A stretch of 64,000 bases of DNA from Metaphire vulgaris (GCA_018105865.1 CM030868.1:9963745-10027744), one strand, 5' to 3'; positions 1 through 10,369 are shown, numbered from the stretch's first letter. Program-made: numbers and translations. The notes: generated by a model not told the origin, from the sequence alone.

Positions 1-18
1 TCAGTCACATTCAATTCC

Positions 19-1701
19 TTGCCAAACAAACCGATATTAACTACAACTAATGTATCACTAAAGGCTTATGGCAATCAACGACTACGCACATTGGGGAAAA
101 TCCGAACTGAAATTGCCACCAAGCAATCCTCTACGGTGGCAGAGTTCTTTGTGGTGGAAGGCAATTCGTCCACTATCCTTGGTCTACCAACATGTCAAGC
201 CCTGAATCTGGTAAAGCGCGTTGATGAGGCGAAACAGTCACCGAAACCTATAGAGTCTTCTAAAGACCTGCTGAAGACCTTTTCGGATGTCTTCCAGGGA
301 CTAGGAGCACTACCAGGAGAACACCATATCGTGATAGATGACACGGTGCGGCCAGTGGTACACGCGCCACGTCGAGTGCCGGTGTCTCTTGAAGCGAAGC
401 TCAAACACACCCTTGCGGATATGGAGACAAAAGGAGTGATTAGGAAAGTTGATGAACCTACTGACTGGGTCAGCAGCCTACTAGTAGTTGAAAAACGTGA
501 CGGCACATTGCGATTGTGCCTTGATCCTCGCGATTTAAACCGAGCAATCAAGAGGGAACACTATCGGATTCCCACGTGCGAAGATATTTTAGCCAAACTC
601 AACGGTAAGAAAATATTCACAATCATTGACATGAGGCAGGGATTCTGGCAAATCAAGCTAGATGAAGAAAGCAGCCGCCTTTGCACGTTCAACACCCCCT
701 TTGGAAGGTACTGTATGAGACGTCTTCCATTTGGAATTTCGTCGGCGCCAGAAGTGTTCCAAAAACGTAGTAATGAAATATTTGGCGACATTGAGGGAGT
801 ACATGTGGTCTTTGATGATCTCATCATAGCAGCCGTTGATGGTCAAGAGCATGATTACATTCTCAAAAAAGTCTTACAGCGCGCCCGTGAGACGGGGGTC
901 AAATTCAATGAGAGCAAGGTGCAGCTAAAGGTATCCGAAGTAAAGTACCTAGGGCATGTCATCTCTAAAGATGGAGTCCGACCTGACCCACAAAAGGTAT
1001 GTGCCATCCTGGACATGCCGACCCCTACTGACAGAGTTGGTCTTCAACGCTTCCTAGGCATGGTGACATATTTGTCGAAATTTGTTCCAAATTTTTCTGC
1101 TCTCACTGGTCAGCTCAGGCAGTTACTCAAGAAAGACGTTGGCTGGCACTGGCAGGAAGCCCACAGTGTCGCATTCAATCAAGTCAAGGAGGCTATTAGC
1201 AAGGACACCATACTGCAGTACTATGACAGGAACAAACCCTGTGTCATTCAAACAGACGCATCCTCTGACGGTCTGGGGTCATGTCTGATGCAACAAGGTA
1301 AACCGATTGCTTACGCTTCTCGGTCATTGACCTCAGCAGAGCGAAATTATGCACAAATAGAGAAAGAGCTGCTGGCTATTGTCTTTGCTTGCACGAAGTT
1401 TTGTCATTACATTTATGGCACCAGCACACTTGTCCTCTCTGATCATAAACCATTAGAAGCCATTTTCAAGAAACCAATAAATAGCACGTCACCTCGGCTT
1501 CAACGTATGCTCCTTCAACTACTTAAATATCAAGTGGTAGTTCAGTATGCTCCTGGAAAGACAATGTTAGTCGCTGACACACTATCTAGAGCTTCCGTCA
1601 CCTGTATTGATGATACAGCTAGAGAGATTTCTGAAGATATTGACGTTCAAGTTCACACCTTGCTTCGTGAGTTTCCGGCGAGTGATGCAAAAACTAAATG
1701 A
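19..1701 (+). CDS. Gypsy pol: protease tail, reverse transcriptase and RNase H
   Basis: Residues 1-65 resemble the C-terminal part of a retropepsin (the ILGLPTCQALNL stretch). The reverse transcriptase follows at about residues 110-300, with LDPRDLNRAI, DMRQGFWQI, LPFGISSAPEVFQ and the catalytic VVFDDLII, where the usual Tyr of YxDD is Val. RNase H spans about 395-510, with TDAS, the EKELLAIV Glu and SDHKPL Asp as acid residues. The frame opens upstream of the window, so the first Met is not a true start. The frame closes at 1701 just after an A5 run near 1690; the next frame continues the same protein. Confidence 0.92.
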   Translation: MPNKPILTTTNVSLKAYGNQRLRTLGKIRTEIATKQSSTVAEFFVVEGNSSTILGLPTCQALNLVKRVDEAKQSPKPIESSKDLLKTFSDVFQGLGALPGEHHIVIDDTVRPVVHAPRRVPVSLEAKLKHTLADMETKGVIRKVDEPTDWVSSLLVVEKRDGTLRLCLDPRDLNRAIKREHYRIPTCEDILAKLNGKKIFTIIDMRQGFWQIKLDEESSRLCTFNTPFGRYCMRRLPFGISSAPEVFQKRSNEIFGDIEGVHVVFDDLIIAAVDGQEHDYILKKVLQRARETGVKFNESKVQLKVSEVKYLGHVISKDGVRPDPQKVCAILDMPTPTDRVGLQRFLGMVTYLSKFVPNFSALTGQLRQLLKKDVGWHWQEAHSVAFNQVKEAISKDTILQYYDRNKPCVIQTDASSDGLGSCLMQQGKPIAYASRSLTSAERNYAQIEKELLAIVFACTKFCHYIYGTSTLVLSDHKPLEAIFKKPINSTSPRLQRMLLQLLKYQVVVQYAPGKTMLVADTLSRASVTCIDDTAREISEDIDVQVHTLLREFPASDAKTK

Positions 1702-1906
1702 ATTTCGCCGTGAGACACAAAGTGACCCGGTGCTCGCTAAGCTAATCCAGCTCCTGCGGGTAGGTGTTCCGGGTGATACTAGAGACTTACACCCAGAAAT
1801 CAAGCAATATGCTAAAATTTGGCAGGACATATATGAGCTTAACGGCATCCTTTTCGTACACGGAAGATTGTTGTTCCTTCCTCTTTGCGCCATCAAATGT
1901 TGTTAA
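1607..1906 (+). CDS. Gypsy pol: linker between RNase H and integrase (shifted frame)
   Basis: From about 1690 to 1860 the pol reading is continued in this second frame by a stretch containing LNEFRRETQSDPVLAKLI and DIYELNGILFVHGR, which matches the spacer between RNase H and the integrase zinc finger in Gypsy elements. Entry is explained by one extra A in an A5 run near 1690. Exit back to the first frame happens near 1862, where one base seems to be missing. Only the middle of this open frame is real coding sequence. Confidence 0.75.
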   Translation: MMIQLERFLKILTFKFTPCFVSFRRVMQKLNEFRRETQSDPVLAKLIQLLRVGVPGDTRDLHPEIKQYAKIWQDIYELNGILFVHGRLLFLPLCAIKCC

Positions 1907-2994
1907 AGCTCCATGAAGGACATTTGGGTATTGAAAAATGTAAAGGTCTTGCTCGATCATGCATGTACTGGCCGGGCTTATCTCGTGATCTGGAGATTTT
2001 TATTGGGAAATGCGCAACATGCAACACATTTCAAAGAGAACAAACCAAAGAGCCTCTTTTGCCTCACTCCGTACCTCATCGACCATGGGAAAAAGTCGCT
2101 GCGGATATTTTCCAACTATTTGGTCGGGATTATTTGTTGTTAGTCGACTATTACTCAAAGTACCCGGAGGTATATCTTTTGCCAAACAAGACTGCGGAAT
2201 CAGTAGTGACTGCTCTAAAATCAATGTTCTCAAGATATGGCATTCCACTTGAAATGATTTGTGACAACATGCCATTTAACAGTGGTGTCATGATTAATTT
2301 CTCTAGGGAGTGGGATTTCACTATCACCACATCCAGTCCTAGATATCCGCAATCAAACGGTCTCGCGGAACGAAATATCCAGACGGTTAAGCGCCTTCTT
2401 CAGAAAGCTGAGCACGATGGATCAGACCCTTATCTCGCGATGCTGCAGTTCCGCAATGCGCCTATAGCAGGCATGACTCGCAGCCCGGCCCAGCTGTTGA
2501 TGGGTCGTGCTCTCCGATCAAGACTTCCGGTTGCTCCAGACTGTATGTCTCCTCAAGCGGTGGAAGATCGTAATCAGCTGTTACGTCGTCAGCAATCTCA
2601 GAAGCATTTCTATGACAGACATACTCGACGCCTTCCAATACTGAGGAAAGGTGAGGCAGTCAGAATTCGTCACGGTGGATCATGGCAGAAGGCTGTGGTC
2701 CTAGAAGAACATCCAGCTCCGAGATCATTCGTTGTTAAAACTGAGGAAGGATCAACACTGCGCAGGAACCGCCGGGATCTCATAAAGACCGCGGAACCGC
2801 CAATTTCTCCGGAGACTGTTGTTCCAGAAATGGACAGTTCAGATTTCTCAGAAACCCAGACTGCTTCTCAGGCGGAAAAACAGTCCGAGAGTCCTGATAA
2901 CATTCCAGCAACTGCTGAGCCTTGCGCAATTCCAGTAACCAGATCTGGGAGAACAATTACAAGACCTGTTAGATTTAAGGATTACATATTGTAA
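1885..2994 (+). CDS. Gypsy pol: integrase
   Basis: The frame begins with the H2C2 zinc finger (HEGH, then CATC about 30 residues later), which binds the ends of the element DNA. The core shows the three acid residues: Asp in AADIFQLF, Asp in CDNMP (usually SDNGP, so the context is altered) and Glu in GLAERNIQTVK. The C-terminal part has a basic chromatin-contact-like segment (RRNRRDLIK) and ends with a conserved-looking tail (VTRSGRTITRPVRFKDYIL). It probably works as a domain of a polyprotein, not from its own start. The zinc-finger frame begins a little upstream of the first Met, near 1862. Confidence 0.92.
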   Translation: MRHQMLLKLHEGHLGIEKCKGLARSCMYWPGLSRDLEIFIGKCATCNTFQREQTKEPLLPHSVPHRPWEKVAADIFQLFGRDYLLLVDYYSKYPEVYLLPNKTAESVVTALKSMFSRYGIPLEMICDNMPFNSGVMINFSREWDFTITTSSPRYPQSNGLAERNIQTVKRLLQKAEHDGSDPYLAMLQFRNAPIAGMTRSPAQLLMGRALRSRLPVAPDCMSPQAVEDRNQLLRRQQSQKHFYDRHTRRLPILRKGEAVRIRHGGSWQKAVVLEEHPAPRSFVVKTEEGSTLRRNRRDLIKTAEPPISPETVVPEMDSSDFSETQTASQAEKQSESPDNIPATAEPCAIPVTRSGRTITRPVRFKDYIL

Positions 2995-3011
2995 AGTAAT
3001 TAACATTTTTT

Positions 3012-3021
3012 AGGGGGAAGA
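3012..3021 (+). promoter_or_regulatory. Polypurine tract of the Gypsy element
   Basis: AGGGGGAAGA lies directly before the presumed TG of the 3' LTR, 18 bases after the integrase stop. This is the normal place for the purine primer of plus-strand DNA synthesis. Confidence 0.75.
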
Positions 3022-3340
3022 TGTCAGGATTGTTATGTTATGTTATAACATAACATTGTTATAACATAACATTGTATTAGTTAACATTGTATTAGCTATT
3101 AGTTAACATTGTATTATTGATTGTAGCGCCATAAAATGCGCTATAAAATGTTTTGACATAGACATGCGCGCCGGGCGCTTCCGGTTAAGATGGCTGCAAG
3201 GAGCTGTTCACACGCGCTGCGATTGTAAAACTCTATCCGATCAATCTGACGTTTGTTGTTGTAATAAAACTTGATAACTTCAACCATTGAGTTAACTAAC
3301 AGTCGGCACTTCACAACCACCGTACAGTGGTTCTCACACA
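3022..3340 (+). repeat. 3' LTR of the Gypsy element
   Basis: The LTR starts TGTCAGGATTGTTATG after the purine tract and probably ends in ...TTCTCACA near 3340. The right end is an estimate, because the 5' LTR is not in the window. It contains a run of palindromic TTATGTTATAACATAAC-type repeats (3032-3075), a TATAAAA box near 3143 and an AATAAA signal near 3262, which fits promoter and polyadenylation functions. Confidence 0.7.
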
Positions 3341-3740
3341 GGGCAGTCCCTACTGAACCACTTTAAACCTTGTTATATTATATTATATTATTATATTATA
3401 ACTGAAATTCGATAGGCCTATATCACGTAGATACATAGACCAGTCAAACACAATAACTGTAGCCTAGTATTTACTGCACTTTGAGCTGATACCTGTAACC
3501 TGTTAATCACGCTTCCCAGAGACTGTGATTGACTATTAAAATAGTATTGCAATGACATGAATGGCAGTGCAAAAGTAAGCACAACGAAAAATTAACGCCA
3601 TAATTTTAAATTGTTTCAACCCGGAATTTTTTCAACCCGGGCAGAAACCAAAGTAACCCGGGCATTGCCCGTAATTGCCCGGGCGTGGTTACGCCACTGG
3701 AAATATGGTGTGAAGAGGTTTTTGAGCGAGCTGCTAAGGG

Positions 3741-3910
3741 CAGTGTTTATTCTAGGCCTTCTCTGGGAGGGAATTCCCCCCAGTTTTAAAATCCCCCAAA
3801 TTTCTTATATGTTAGATGGAAATTCTTCCCAAAAGTGTGGTGACTCAGACCTTGTCCCCCTCAAACATTTCAAAATCCCCCCAATGTCAAGGTGGCTAGA
3901 ATAAACACTG
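3741..3910. mobile_element. hAT-type MITE, about 170 bp
   Basis: The ends are inverted: CAGTGTTTATTCTAG on the left and CTAGAATAAACACTG on the right. The flanks are TGCTAAGG on both sides, an 8-bp target duplication of hAT type, with one extra G on the left. The inside has C-rich runs (CCCCC) and no coding content. The right duplication was later entered by the next element. Confidence 0.8.
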
Positions 3911-3916
3911 TGCTAA

Positions 3917-4354
3917 GGGGCTGTCCATTAATTATGTCAACAATTTTTGGGCTATTTTGACCCTCTTCCTTTTGTCAACAACTGTCAACTTTCAGTTACC
4001 CATATAATTAATAATTAATTAATTTGACCTCCTCTAAGATCAATGACTAATAATTAATTAATTTGACCCCCTCTAAGATCAATGACAGGTCCCAATAACA
4101 AGGTTATTATTTTGGCGGTGATAACCATTTCCCATTTTTTGCTAATTGAGCGTCAAAATGTGGTGGTGATGGCCTTTTTGCCATGTTTTTTTCCATTGTA
4201 ATAAGTAGTATTCCATGAAATTTCCTATTTTTTGATTTGCAAAAAGTGAAATTGTTGACGTCAACTTCTCTTGACCCCCCCTTCCCCTGTCAACAACTGT
4301 CAAACTTTTCAAACCCCTCCCCCTAAATTGTTGACGTAATTAATGGACAGCCCC
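3917..4354. mobile_element. PIF/Harbinger-like MITE, 438 bp
   Basis: The terminal inverted repeats are about 30 bases long with one mismatch and begin GGGGCTGTCCATTAATTA. The flanks are TAA on both sides (3914-3916 and 4355-4357), the 3-bp target typical of PIF/Harbinger. Inside is a tandem duplication of about 50 bp built around TTTGACC..CCTCTAAGATC (near 4025 and 4060). It has no transposase. Confidence 0.82.
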
Positions 4355-4357
4355 TAA

Positions 4358-6039
4358 GGATGCATATTTTCTATCCTCTACTTTTATTACATGGGTACAA
4401 CCCATGCTCCTGACAGTTGCATAGCTATTGCAGCCTTACCAGCCTATGGTGTAATTGTTAATAAAACATTGATATTTTGTTAGCCTCTATGTGTCTATGT
4501 TCATTACTAGACCAACAGGAGCGTTACTTGTGTAAGAAATTAGAACTATTAATTTAGTACAAGGACGGAGCCAGTACATTTTGGGCCCGTAGCCCGTACC
4601 CAGGCGCCTGGCCCGGTACGGCCTGTCGGCCTCCACCCCAGCGGATCGCTGATTGTAAAAATTTCATTCCTTGAAAGTTGAACCCTTCCAAAACTGAACT
4701 TCTACTTGGAATCCCCATGTCATCTCTGAAAATTTTAATATTGACATAAAACCCAACTTTTAGCAGTGCGGGGCCGATATTTCAAAATTATCAGAATTTT
4801 TCTTCAAATAATTTTATTTGCTATGTGGGTAGTGGTGCAGCTGGTGCTCATTAAATTTTCGTTTAGACATCATTATTAGACTTTCAAAAACGATCGATTT
4901 TCTTAAAAGTACATTTGAAATTGAAACAAAAATCGCTTAAGTTTAGGAATAATTAAGAAATATATGAAAGTTTGAATCTATTCGGATGTTCAAAAGCATC
5001 GGAAACTTGTCTACCATTTTTTCAATTATTTTCTGCGAATATTGATGGCCGACGGTTTCTCTGAAAATGCGGTTTAATGCGCACAAGAGCCAGCCCAAGA
5101 GGAGCCACAGACCACAGTGGCTTTTTGGCTTATTCAGCGTCGGTCGTTAGAGGGATTTATTTTGCGTTATTTTTAGTAATTATTTTTGTAATATTTCGAT
5201 TATTTGGAGTCGTTCGTCGTTTGATCCAGTCTTTCCGTTGTTCGAGTTAAGATGAAGTGCGGAGTATGCGTCGTTTTTATCCCATAAACGTTTCTTTCAA
5301 TAGGGTTTTCGTTGACTAAGAAAGAAGGTAATGGCAATGTATTTTACCTGTTGGTGTTAATATTATTATTAATAAATATTTTATAAAACTGGTAATTAAT
5401 ATGCGATAATCTCTGGTAAGACTGCAGCGGAGCATATGCTTATTTCGGACGACTGAATAAATTTCCGATTTATCGACTGAGTGGGTGGAGATCAAATGGA
5501 ATGACAATCAGCTGTTGACAATCCAAGGTTTAAAATGCGTCCTAAGAGCTTTGACCGCAACACAATATGTCAAGTGAGCGAGAGAGAAAGAGAGAGAAAC
5601 TTCAAATGTAAAAATTATGTATATGTGCTTTGTTTCTGGCGCTAAATTCCTGATCATTTGGCACCAAAGTTTTAAAAGTCAGGGTTCATGGAATTAATGC
5701 TTAGAGCCTTAGGCAATATTTTGTAGCATAATCACTTAGAATTTTATTGGACTCTTTGAAAACACTTAGCATGCATGATGATGATATTGATTATTGTTGG
5801 AGAGATTTGTTTTGCATTATTGTATTGTATCTAGTGCTGTAATTATGGCTTTGGTGTTGAAAACTTTTGGTAGGTAATAACAGTTGTGGCTCTAAAATAG
5901 ATTTGCATACTGGCATTCTTATGCCACTGTGATTTCATGGGTGATATTCATTTAAAGCATCTTTGTTAGTGCTTATCTCACTATGTTTCTATTGATGTTT
6001 CTATTGGTTGATATTTGAATTATATTGGTCAATCCTAAG
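4358..6039. other. Intergenic stretch without recognised gene
   Basis: I see no supported coding region. Around 4560-4630 there is a GC-rich piece with repeated CCCGTA/CCCGGTAC words that looks like the end of a decayed transposon. 5060-5290 has more CpG than its surroundings but no confirmed exon. Confidence 0.5.
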
Positions 6040-6287
6040 CATTGGAATAGCCACGGGTGAAACCGGCCCACATATTTGGGGTGGGACTGATCGTAGGATT
6101 CATGCAAAACTGTTGAGTAGTTTGGGGCGGCAGGGGCTAGGTAGTATGATGAAAATGAACAAAAAAGTGAAAAGCACTTGAGTTTCTGGAGCTTGACACA
6201 ATGACATGTTTTTTGGTTGGGTACGATTTTTTGACCCAAAACTGTTTTATGTGCCTCCCCCATTCTGGAATCCCGGCTATGCCACTG
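6040..6287. mobile_element. hAT-type MITE, 248 bp
   Basis: The ends are CATTGGAATAGCC and the reverse complement of CAGTGGCATAGCC. They are flanked by a perfect 8-bp direct duplication ATCCTAAG (6032-6039 and 6288-6295). The interior is noncoding. Confidence 0.83.
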
Positions 6288-6993
6288 ATCCTAAGATGTT
6301 ATGGTGTGTGTATGGATTCAACAGCTTATTAGGAGACAGACTGTTCTTTTAGACCTGATGACTCTATAACCTTTAAAGCGTGACAGTTAATTTAAAGGAC
6401 TATTGTCATTTAAAGTGCATTTGCATAATAGTGATTTATCAAAATTTAATATTTCAATTGGCTCCCAATTGTGGTGTAGCTGCATGAAGAACAATGGCAG
6501 AATTCATCAGCCAAGTCTTTAAAAATAGTAGACAAGTGTGATTCATCATCTGATAGGCCATAAATTCAGACTTAGTAATAATAATGCATATTTTCTGATA
6601 CTTTACAATACCTGGAAAGCACACAAGCTGAGCATTCATAAGGGAATAATTAAATTTCAGAATATGTTATCCAGTTAGTAAAACGCATTTTAAATTGCAC
6701 AGTTGCTGCTTGTGATATTTTCTAAGACTATAAAATGTTTCATCAAATGTCAAATTATGCCTCATAAGTTGCCAGTAGTGGATGATTACTAGTGCAACTG
6801 AATAAGCATCTCATGCGATGATGAAAAACTTTGGATCTGAAGAAAAATATTAGAGATTTAATAATATTAGATAACAGAGTTGAGAAACATGTAGACGAAT
6901 AGAGTTTTTGCCCTTTGAAATGCTGACAGGCACAGCAATGTTATGAAGTGAATGGATTATGCCCACGGCTTTGACAACCAAGTAAGTGAAAAT

Positions 6994-7202
6994 CAGTGGC
7001 GTCGAGAGGGGGCGCGGGGGGTGCGGACCGCACTGGGTGACACCATCTAGAGGGGGGTGACACCAAACAAGGATGACCTTTTTTTGCTTGTCACGGTATT
7101 TGAGAAGGAAAAATAAGAAAGATTTAGAAGAGGTCCCAAGTCTAAATGGGTGACACCACGATTTTACCGCACTGGGTGACACCAACCCTAGTGACGCCAC
7201 TG
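6994..7202. mobile_element. hAT-type MITE, 209 bp
   Basis: The ends are CAGTGGCGTCGAGAGG and ..CTAGTGACGCCACTG. The target duplication GTGAAAAT is perfect (6986-6993 and 7203-7210). The phrase GGGTGACACC occurs several times inside. Confidence 0.87.
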
Positions 7203-7264
7203 GTGAAAATGACTTGTATTTTGGCTTGTTAGCATTCTTAACTAGTGTAAATTGCTTACTGAAT

Positions 7265-7735
7265 TCATCATCATCATCATCATTTTGCTCTCTGCCAACT
7301 CTTTAGCGGCAATAGCTAGACACAAAATGTTTCCAAGAAGTTCTATCTACTGTTAATCATCTTCCTTCCACAATTGAAATTCCTTTCATGTTCATATCTT
7401 ATCTGATGTTGTCCATCCACTTTTTCCTGGGTCTTCCTCTTTCTTTATTTCCTTCTATTTCACTTTTTCCTGGGTCTTCCTCATCCTTTATTTCCTTCTA
7501 TTTCACTTTTTCCTGGGTCTTCCTCTTCCTTTATTTCCTTCTATTTCACTTTTTCCTGGGTCTTCCTCTTCCTTTATTTCCTTCTATTTCACTTTTTCCT
7601 GGGTCTTCCTCTTCCTTTATTTCCTTCTATTTCACTTTTTCCTGGGTCTTCCTCTTCCTTTATTTCCTTCTATTTGAGCGTAGAGTGCTTTGTATGGTAG
7701 TCTCCCTTCATCCATTCTGTTGACATGTCTATACC
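7265..7735 (-). mobile_element. RTE-type LINE 3' end with (ATG)n tail
   Basis: Read on the minus strand, the piece encodes RGRPRKKWMDNIR, a C-terminal signature of RTE-like reverse transcriptases, and ends in a short ATG/ATC microsatellite at 7265-7283. The adjoining TTGCTCTCTGCCAACTC..TAGCGGCAATAGCTAG sequence recurs at 25375 and 28950, showing a shared family 3' end. Part of the coding segment is expanded into a 43-bp tandem array. Confidence 0.75.
7420..7672. repeat. 43-bp minisatellite, about six copies
   Basis: A unit containing GGGTCTTCCTCTTCC..TTCACTTTTTCCT repeats with starts at 7429, 7472, 7515, 7558, 7601 and 7644, an exact 43-bp period with very few differences. It grew out of the LINE GRPRKK coding segment. 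Since 43 is not a multiple of three, it does not keep the LINE frame. Confidence 0.92.
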
Positions 7736-7899
7736 AGTTGGGTCTTTTCCTTCTGATTTGGCATATTGAATTAGGCCTATTTGAATTAGTTGTTGAGAAT
7801 ATGCATAGAAAACTATTTTAAACTGGAGTTTTATCTAAGGAAAAGTGAAGCTTACAAGAATAATACTGTAAATCCTCTAATAGAATCCCTTGTATTAAA

Positions 7900-8160
7900 A
7901 CAAGTGACTTTTACCCTGCCTTGTACAGGAGACCTGGCCTTTAGTAGAGGAGAAGATCTAAAGGAAGACCGAAAAGACGATGGGTGGACGGATTGGAAGA
8001 GGATCTGCACATGGCAGGACTGAATCTCAATGGAAAAACTGACGGAAGACACCGAATGACTTTGGAAGAAATAGCAAAGGACAGAGAACTTTGGAGGGAT
8101 GTCTTGGAGAAGTCAATAGCTGGACACAGCTGGAGGACAAAGACCTGACCTGACTTTTGA
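7900..8160 (+). mobile_element. RTE-type LINE fragment, C-terminal end
   Basis: Translation with frame changes gives a LINE C-terminus pattern: KRRWVDG-like, then EEDLHMAGLNLNGKTDGRH and LEEIAKDRELWRDVLE. No retained start or catalytic domain is present; it is a 5'-truncated relic. Confidence 0.7.
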
Positions 8161-8428
8161 AATTGTTCAACAGCTACTGAGTTTCTGATTTTTAAAAGAG
8201 ACCGTTGCCTTGCACTTCCCTGTTTGACTTTTTTAACAGAACAGAACAGAAGTTTATTTCTAGCTCAAAAACTCAAAGCATAAGTATATAAGTCATACTG
8301 TAAAATATATTGATCATTTTAAATACCTAATTATAGAATTGAATATTAATTAATGTAGAAAATAGTGACCATTGACAGAATATTGATGCAAAAGAAATAA
8401 AAGAAATACGTCATAGTTATTTGAATAT

Positions 8429-8530
8429 CAAAGTATGTTCAAGTCATGTTTAAGTATGTTTAAGTATGTTTAAGTATGTTCAAGTCATGTTTAAGTATGT
8501 TTAAGTACATGTTTAAGTCTTGTTTAAGTA
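8429..8530. repeat. Short tandem repeat of TTTAAGTATG-type words
   Basis: The words AAGTATGTTCAAGTCATG and TTTAAGTATG alternate about eight times with small variations. No coding content. Confidence 0.8.
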
Positions 8531-8985
8531 ATTGTGCATTATTAGCTGTCGTATTATTTTAGTTTCATTTAGGTGAGTTCTAAAGATAATTTCTTGACTA
8601 AAGTGTCGATTCAAAACTGCAGGGCAGGATGATTACTGGTACTTCTCTTTTTGAGAATGCTTCTTTCAACTGCCAGCCTGTCAATTCAATCGGTTTTGAG
8701 AATTAATTGGCTTTTGAGGCTGATTTGTCAGACAGCATTTTTGCTGTTATGTCTTCATGTACAATACCAGACATCTTGCATGCAAATTTTAAAAAAATAA
8801 TGTCGGCACATCTTGATTTTTCAAACTGTACATGTATGACTATGAATATGGTGCATGTAATATTGTCTATTTTGTGTACCAATGTTATCTATAATTATTG
8901 CCAACAGATTAACCAAGAGGCACAGATTCTGTGTAATGTAATGTAATTTAATTTGACTCACGAATCATATAAGATTACTTGGGAA

Positions 8986-9060
8986 CAGTGGCGGCTCCAC
9001 ATGATTAGAAGTTGCCACCCCAACGGCCCCCCCACTTGCCAAGTCCTAGAGCCGCCACTG
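8986..9060. mobile_element. 75-bp hAT miniature element
   Basis: It begins CAGTGGCGGCTC and ends GAGCCGCCACTG, with a perfect 8-bp direct duplication CTTGGGAA on both sides (8978-8985 and 9061-9068). Its inside (GATTAGAAGTTGCC, CCACTTGCCAAGTCC) is shared with the arms of the foldback at 32801-33271. It is extremely short for a hAT element yet clearly inserted as a unit. Confidence 0.87.
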
Positions 9061-9369
9061 CTTGGGAATGAGATCTAGAATTTAATTCTTTGTGGTAGAA
9101 AAAAAACTTAGTGATGAGTGATTAGATCTCTTAGCCGATAAAATGTGATGGAAATATATAATAGAAAATGACATCTATATCAAAAACAAAAAAGCCAATA
9201 GACCAAAAAATAGATGGTGAAAGTGATGGCACTGTAGCAGATCAGTGGAGTTTGATTAACATGAAGTCCAATTGCTGAAAATGTTAGATGTCTCACTGAG
9301 ATAAAGAAATGATCAGCAATGGATGAGCTTCATTTTTGCAAAAGATCTTCTAAAAATGATTAAATTAAG

Positions 9370-9860
9370 AATTGAAGAACAGAGGCCTGTGAAGTCGTTG
9401 AATGTGGAATCTGGCATTGCAGTTATATGCAACAGAGACATGGACAGTGAAGAAAACAGACATCAAAGTATTTTGGTGGAGGCAATGGAAGAGTTCACTT
9501 GAACAGATTCAGTCACAAGGGAAGAATGGTGGAGAAAGAGTGAAGCATTATTATTGTAAACTTTTAAGACAGGATAACAGTTTGATAAATTACCCTTTAG
9601 TCATATTCTCAATGCAGGATGATATTAGAATGGCAGTTGAAAAGTGAAAGAAAGACTGAGAACCTGGAGCTGTGGATGATGGAGGACACTGCAATCAATA
9701 GCAGTGGCTCTATGCAAGAGGCTCAAGGAAAAAGAGCACCACAGAATGGAGTTGAGTGGTGAACCTACCGAAGGACCTGCATTCTGCAGAGAACTTGAAG
9801 AAGAATCTGTCCAAATTCACTTCTGCCGCCCCCCACCCCCGCCCGACCATATTTGTAATG
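9370..9860 (+). mobile_element. Decayed RTE-type LINE fragment
   Basis: Broken frames carry ALQLYATETWTVKK, a variant of the YGAETW(T) segment of RTE-like reverse transcriptases, then a C-terminal piece around WLYARGSRKKSTTEW and NLPKDLHSAENLKKN. Several stops and shifts show it is an old copy. Confidence 0.6.
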
Positions 9861-10084
9861 CCATCAGCCAAGGAACTGTTTGCCCATGAAGTGCAATTGA
9901 GTTGCATTTATTTGCAGCCATTGCTGCTGCTGCAAAACTTCTTCCTGTCCAGATTTTATTATTTTAGCATAAATATTTAATGAACTATAAAAAATAATGA
10001 ATGTATTGTTTCTTTGCATTGCTCCACTGATTTAATGCACACTATGTACACTGATTGTACGTACACTATGGCATCTGCTTATAG

Positions 10085-10215
10085 TATGGGCCACCTCGGC
10101 TGGGACTTTTGCACGACGCACTTATTTAAGACCTTGTACAATTTAGCTAGTTGAATGTAAAGCGCTTTTGTTTTTGGCCTTTGTCATGTCTACGGCGCTC
10201 TATAAATCATCATGT

Positions 10216-10277
<62 letters not shown>

Positions 10278-10304
10278 GATAGATAGATAGATAGATAGAT
10301 AGAT

Positions 10305-10369
<65 letters not shown>
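10085..10369 (+). mobile_element. LINE 3' end with (GATA)n tail
   Basis: A short 3' end (ACTTATTTAAGACC..GTAAAGCGCTTTTG..GGCGCTCTATAAATCAT) runs into a long GATA microsatellite (10215-10369). The GCGCT..TATAA..AT terminal words are shared with other LINE ends in the window that carry different microsatellite tails. Confidence 0.7.

Larger units (their letters stand above)
1..3340 (+). mobile_element. Ty3/Gypsy LTR retrotransposon, 3' part
   Basis: The window opens inside the pol gene of a Gypsy-class LTR retrotransposon. In order it shows the tail of an aspartic protease, reverse transcriptase, RNase H, an integrase zinc finger, the integrase core, a polypurine tract and a 3' LTR. The RT-RNaseH-integrase order is that of Ty3/Gypsy, not Copia. 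The gag gene and 5' LTR lie outside the window, so the target duplication cannot be checked. Two frame changes break pol. No envelope gene follows the integrase. The copy is probably inactive as assembled, but it is well preserved and therefore young. Confidence 0.93.

Noticed and set aside
195..551. Minus-strand frame opposite the Gypsy pol
   Set aside because: Antisense shadow of the reverse transcriptase gene.
3600..3695. Possible hAT right end (CGTGGTTACGCCACTG)
   Set aside because: The end looks right but no left end or 8-bp duplication is visible.
5060..5290. CpG-richer stretch as MICAL promoter or first exon
   Set aside because: I found no splice donor or other signal to tie it to the gene 12 kb downstream. 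RNA data would decide.
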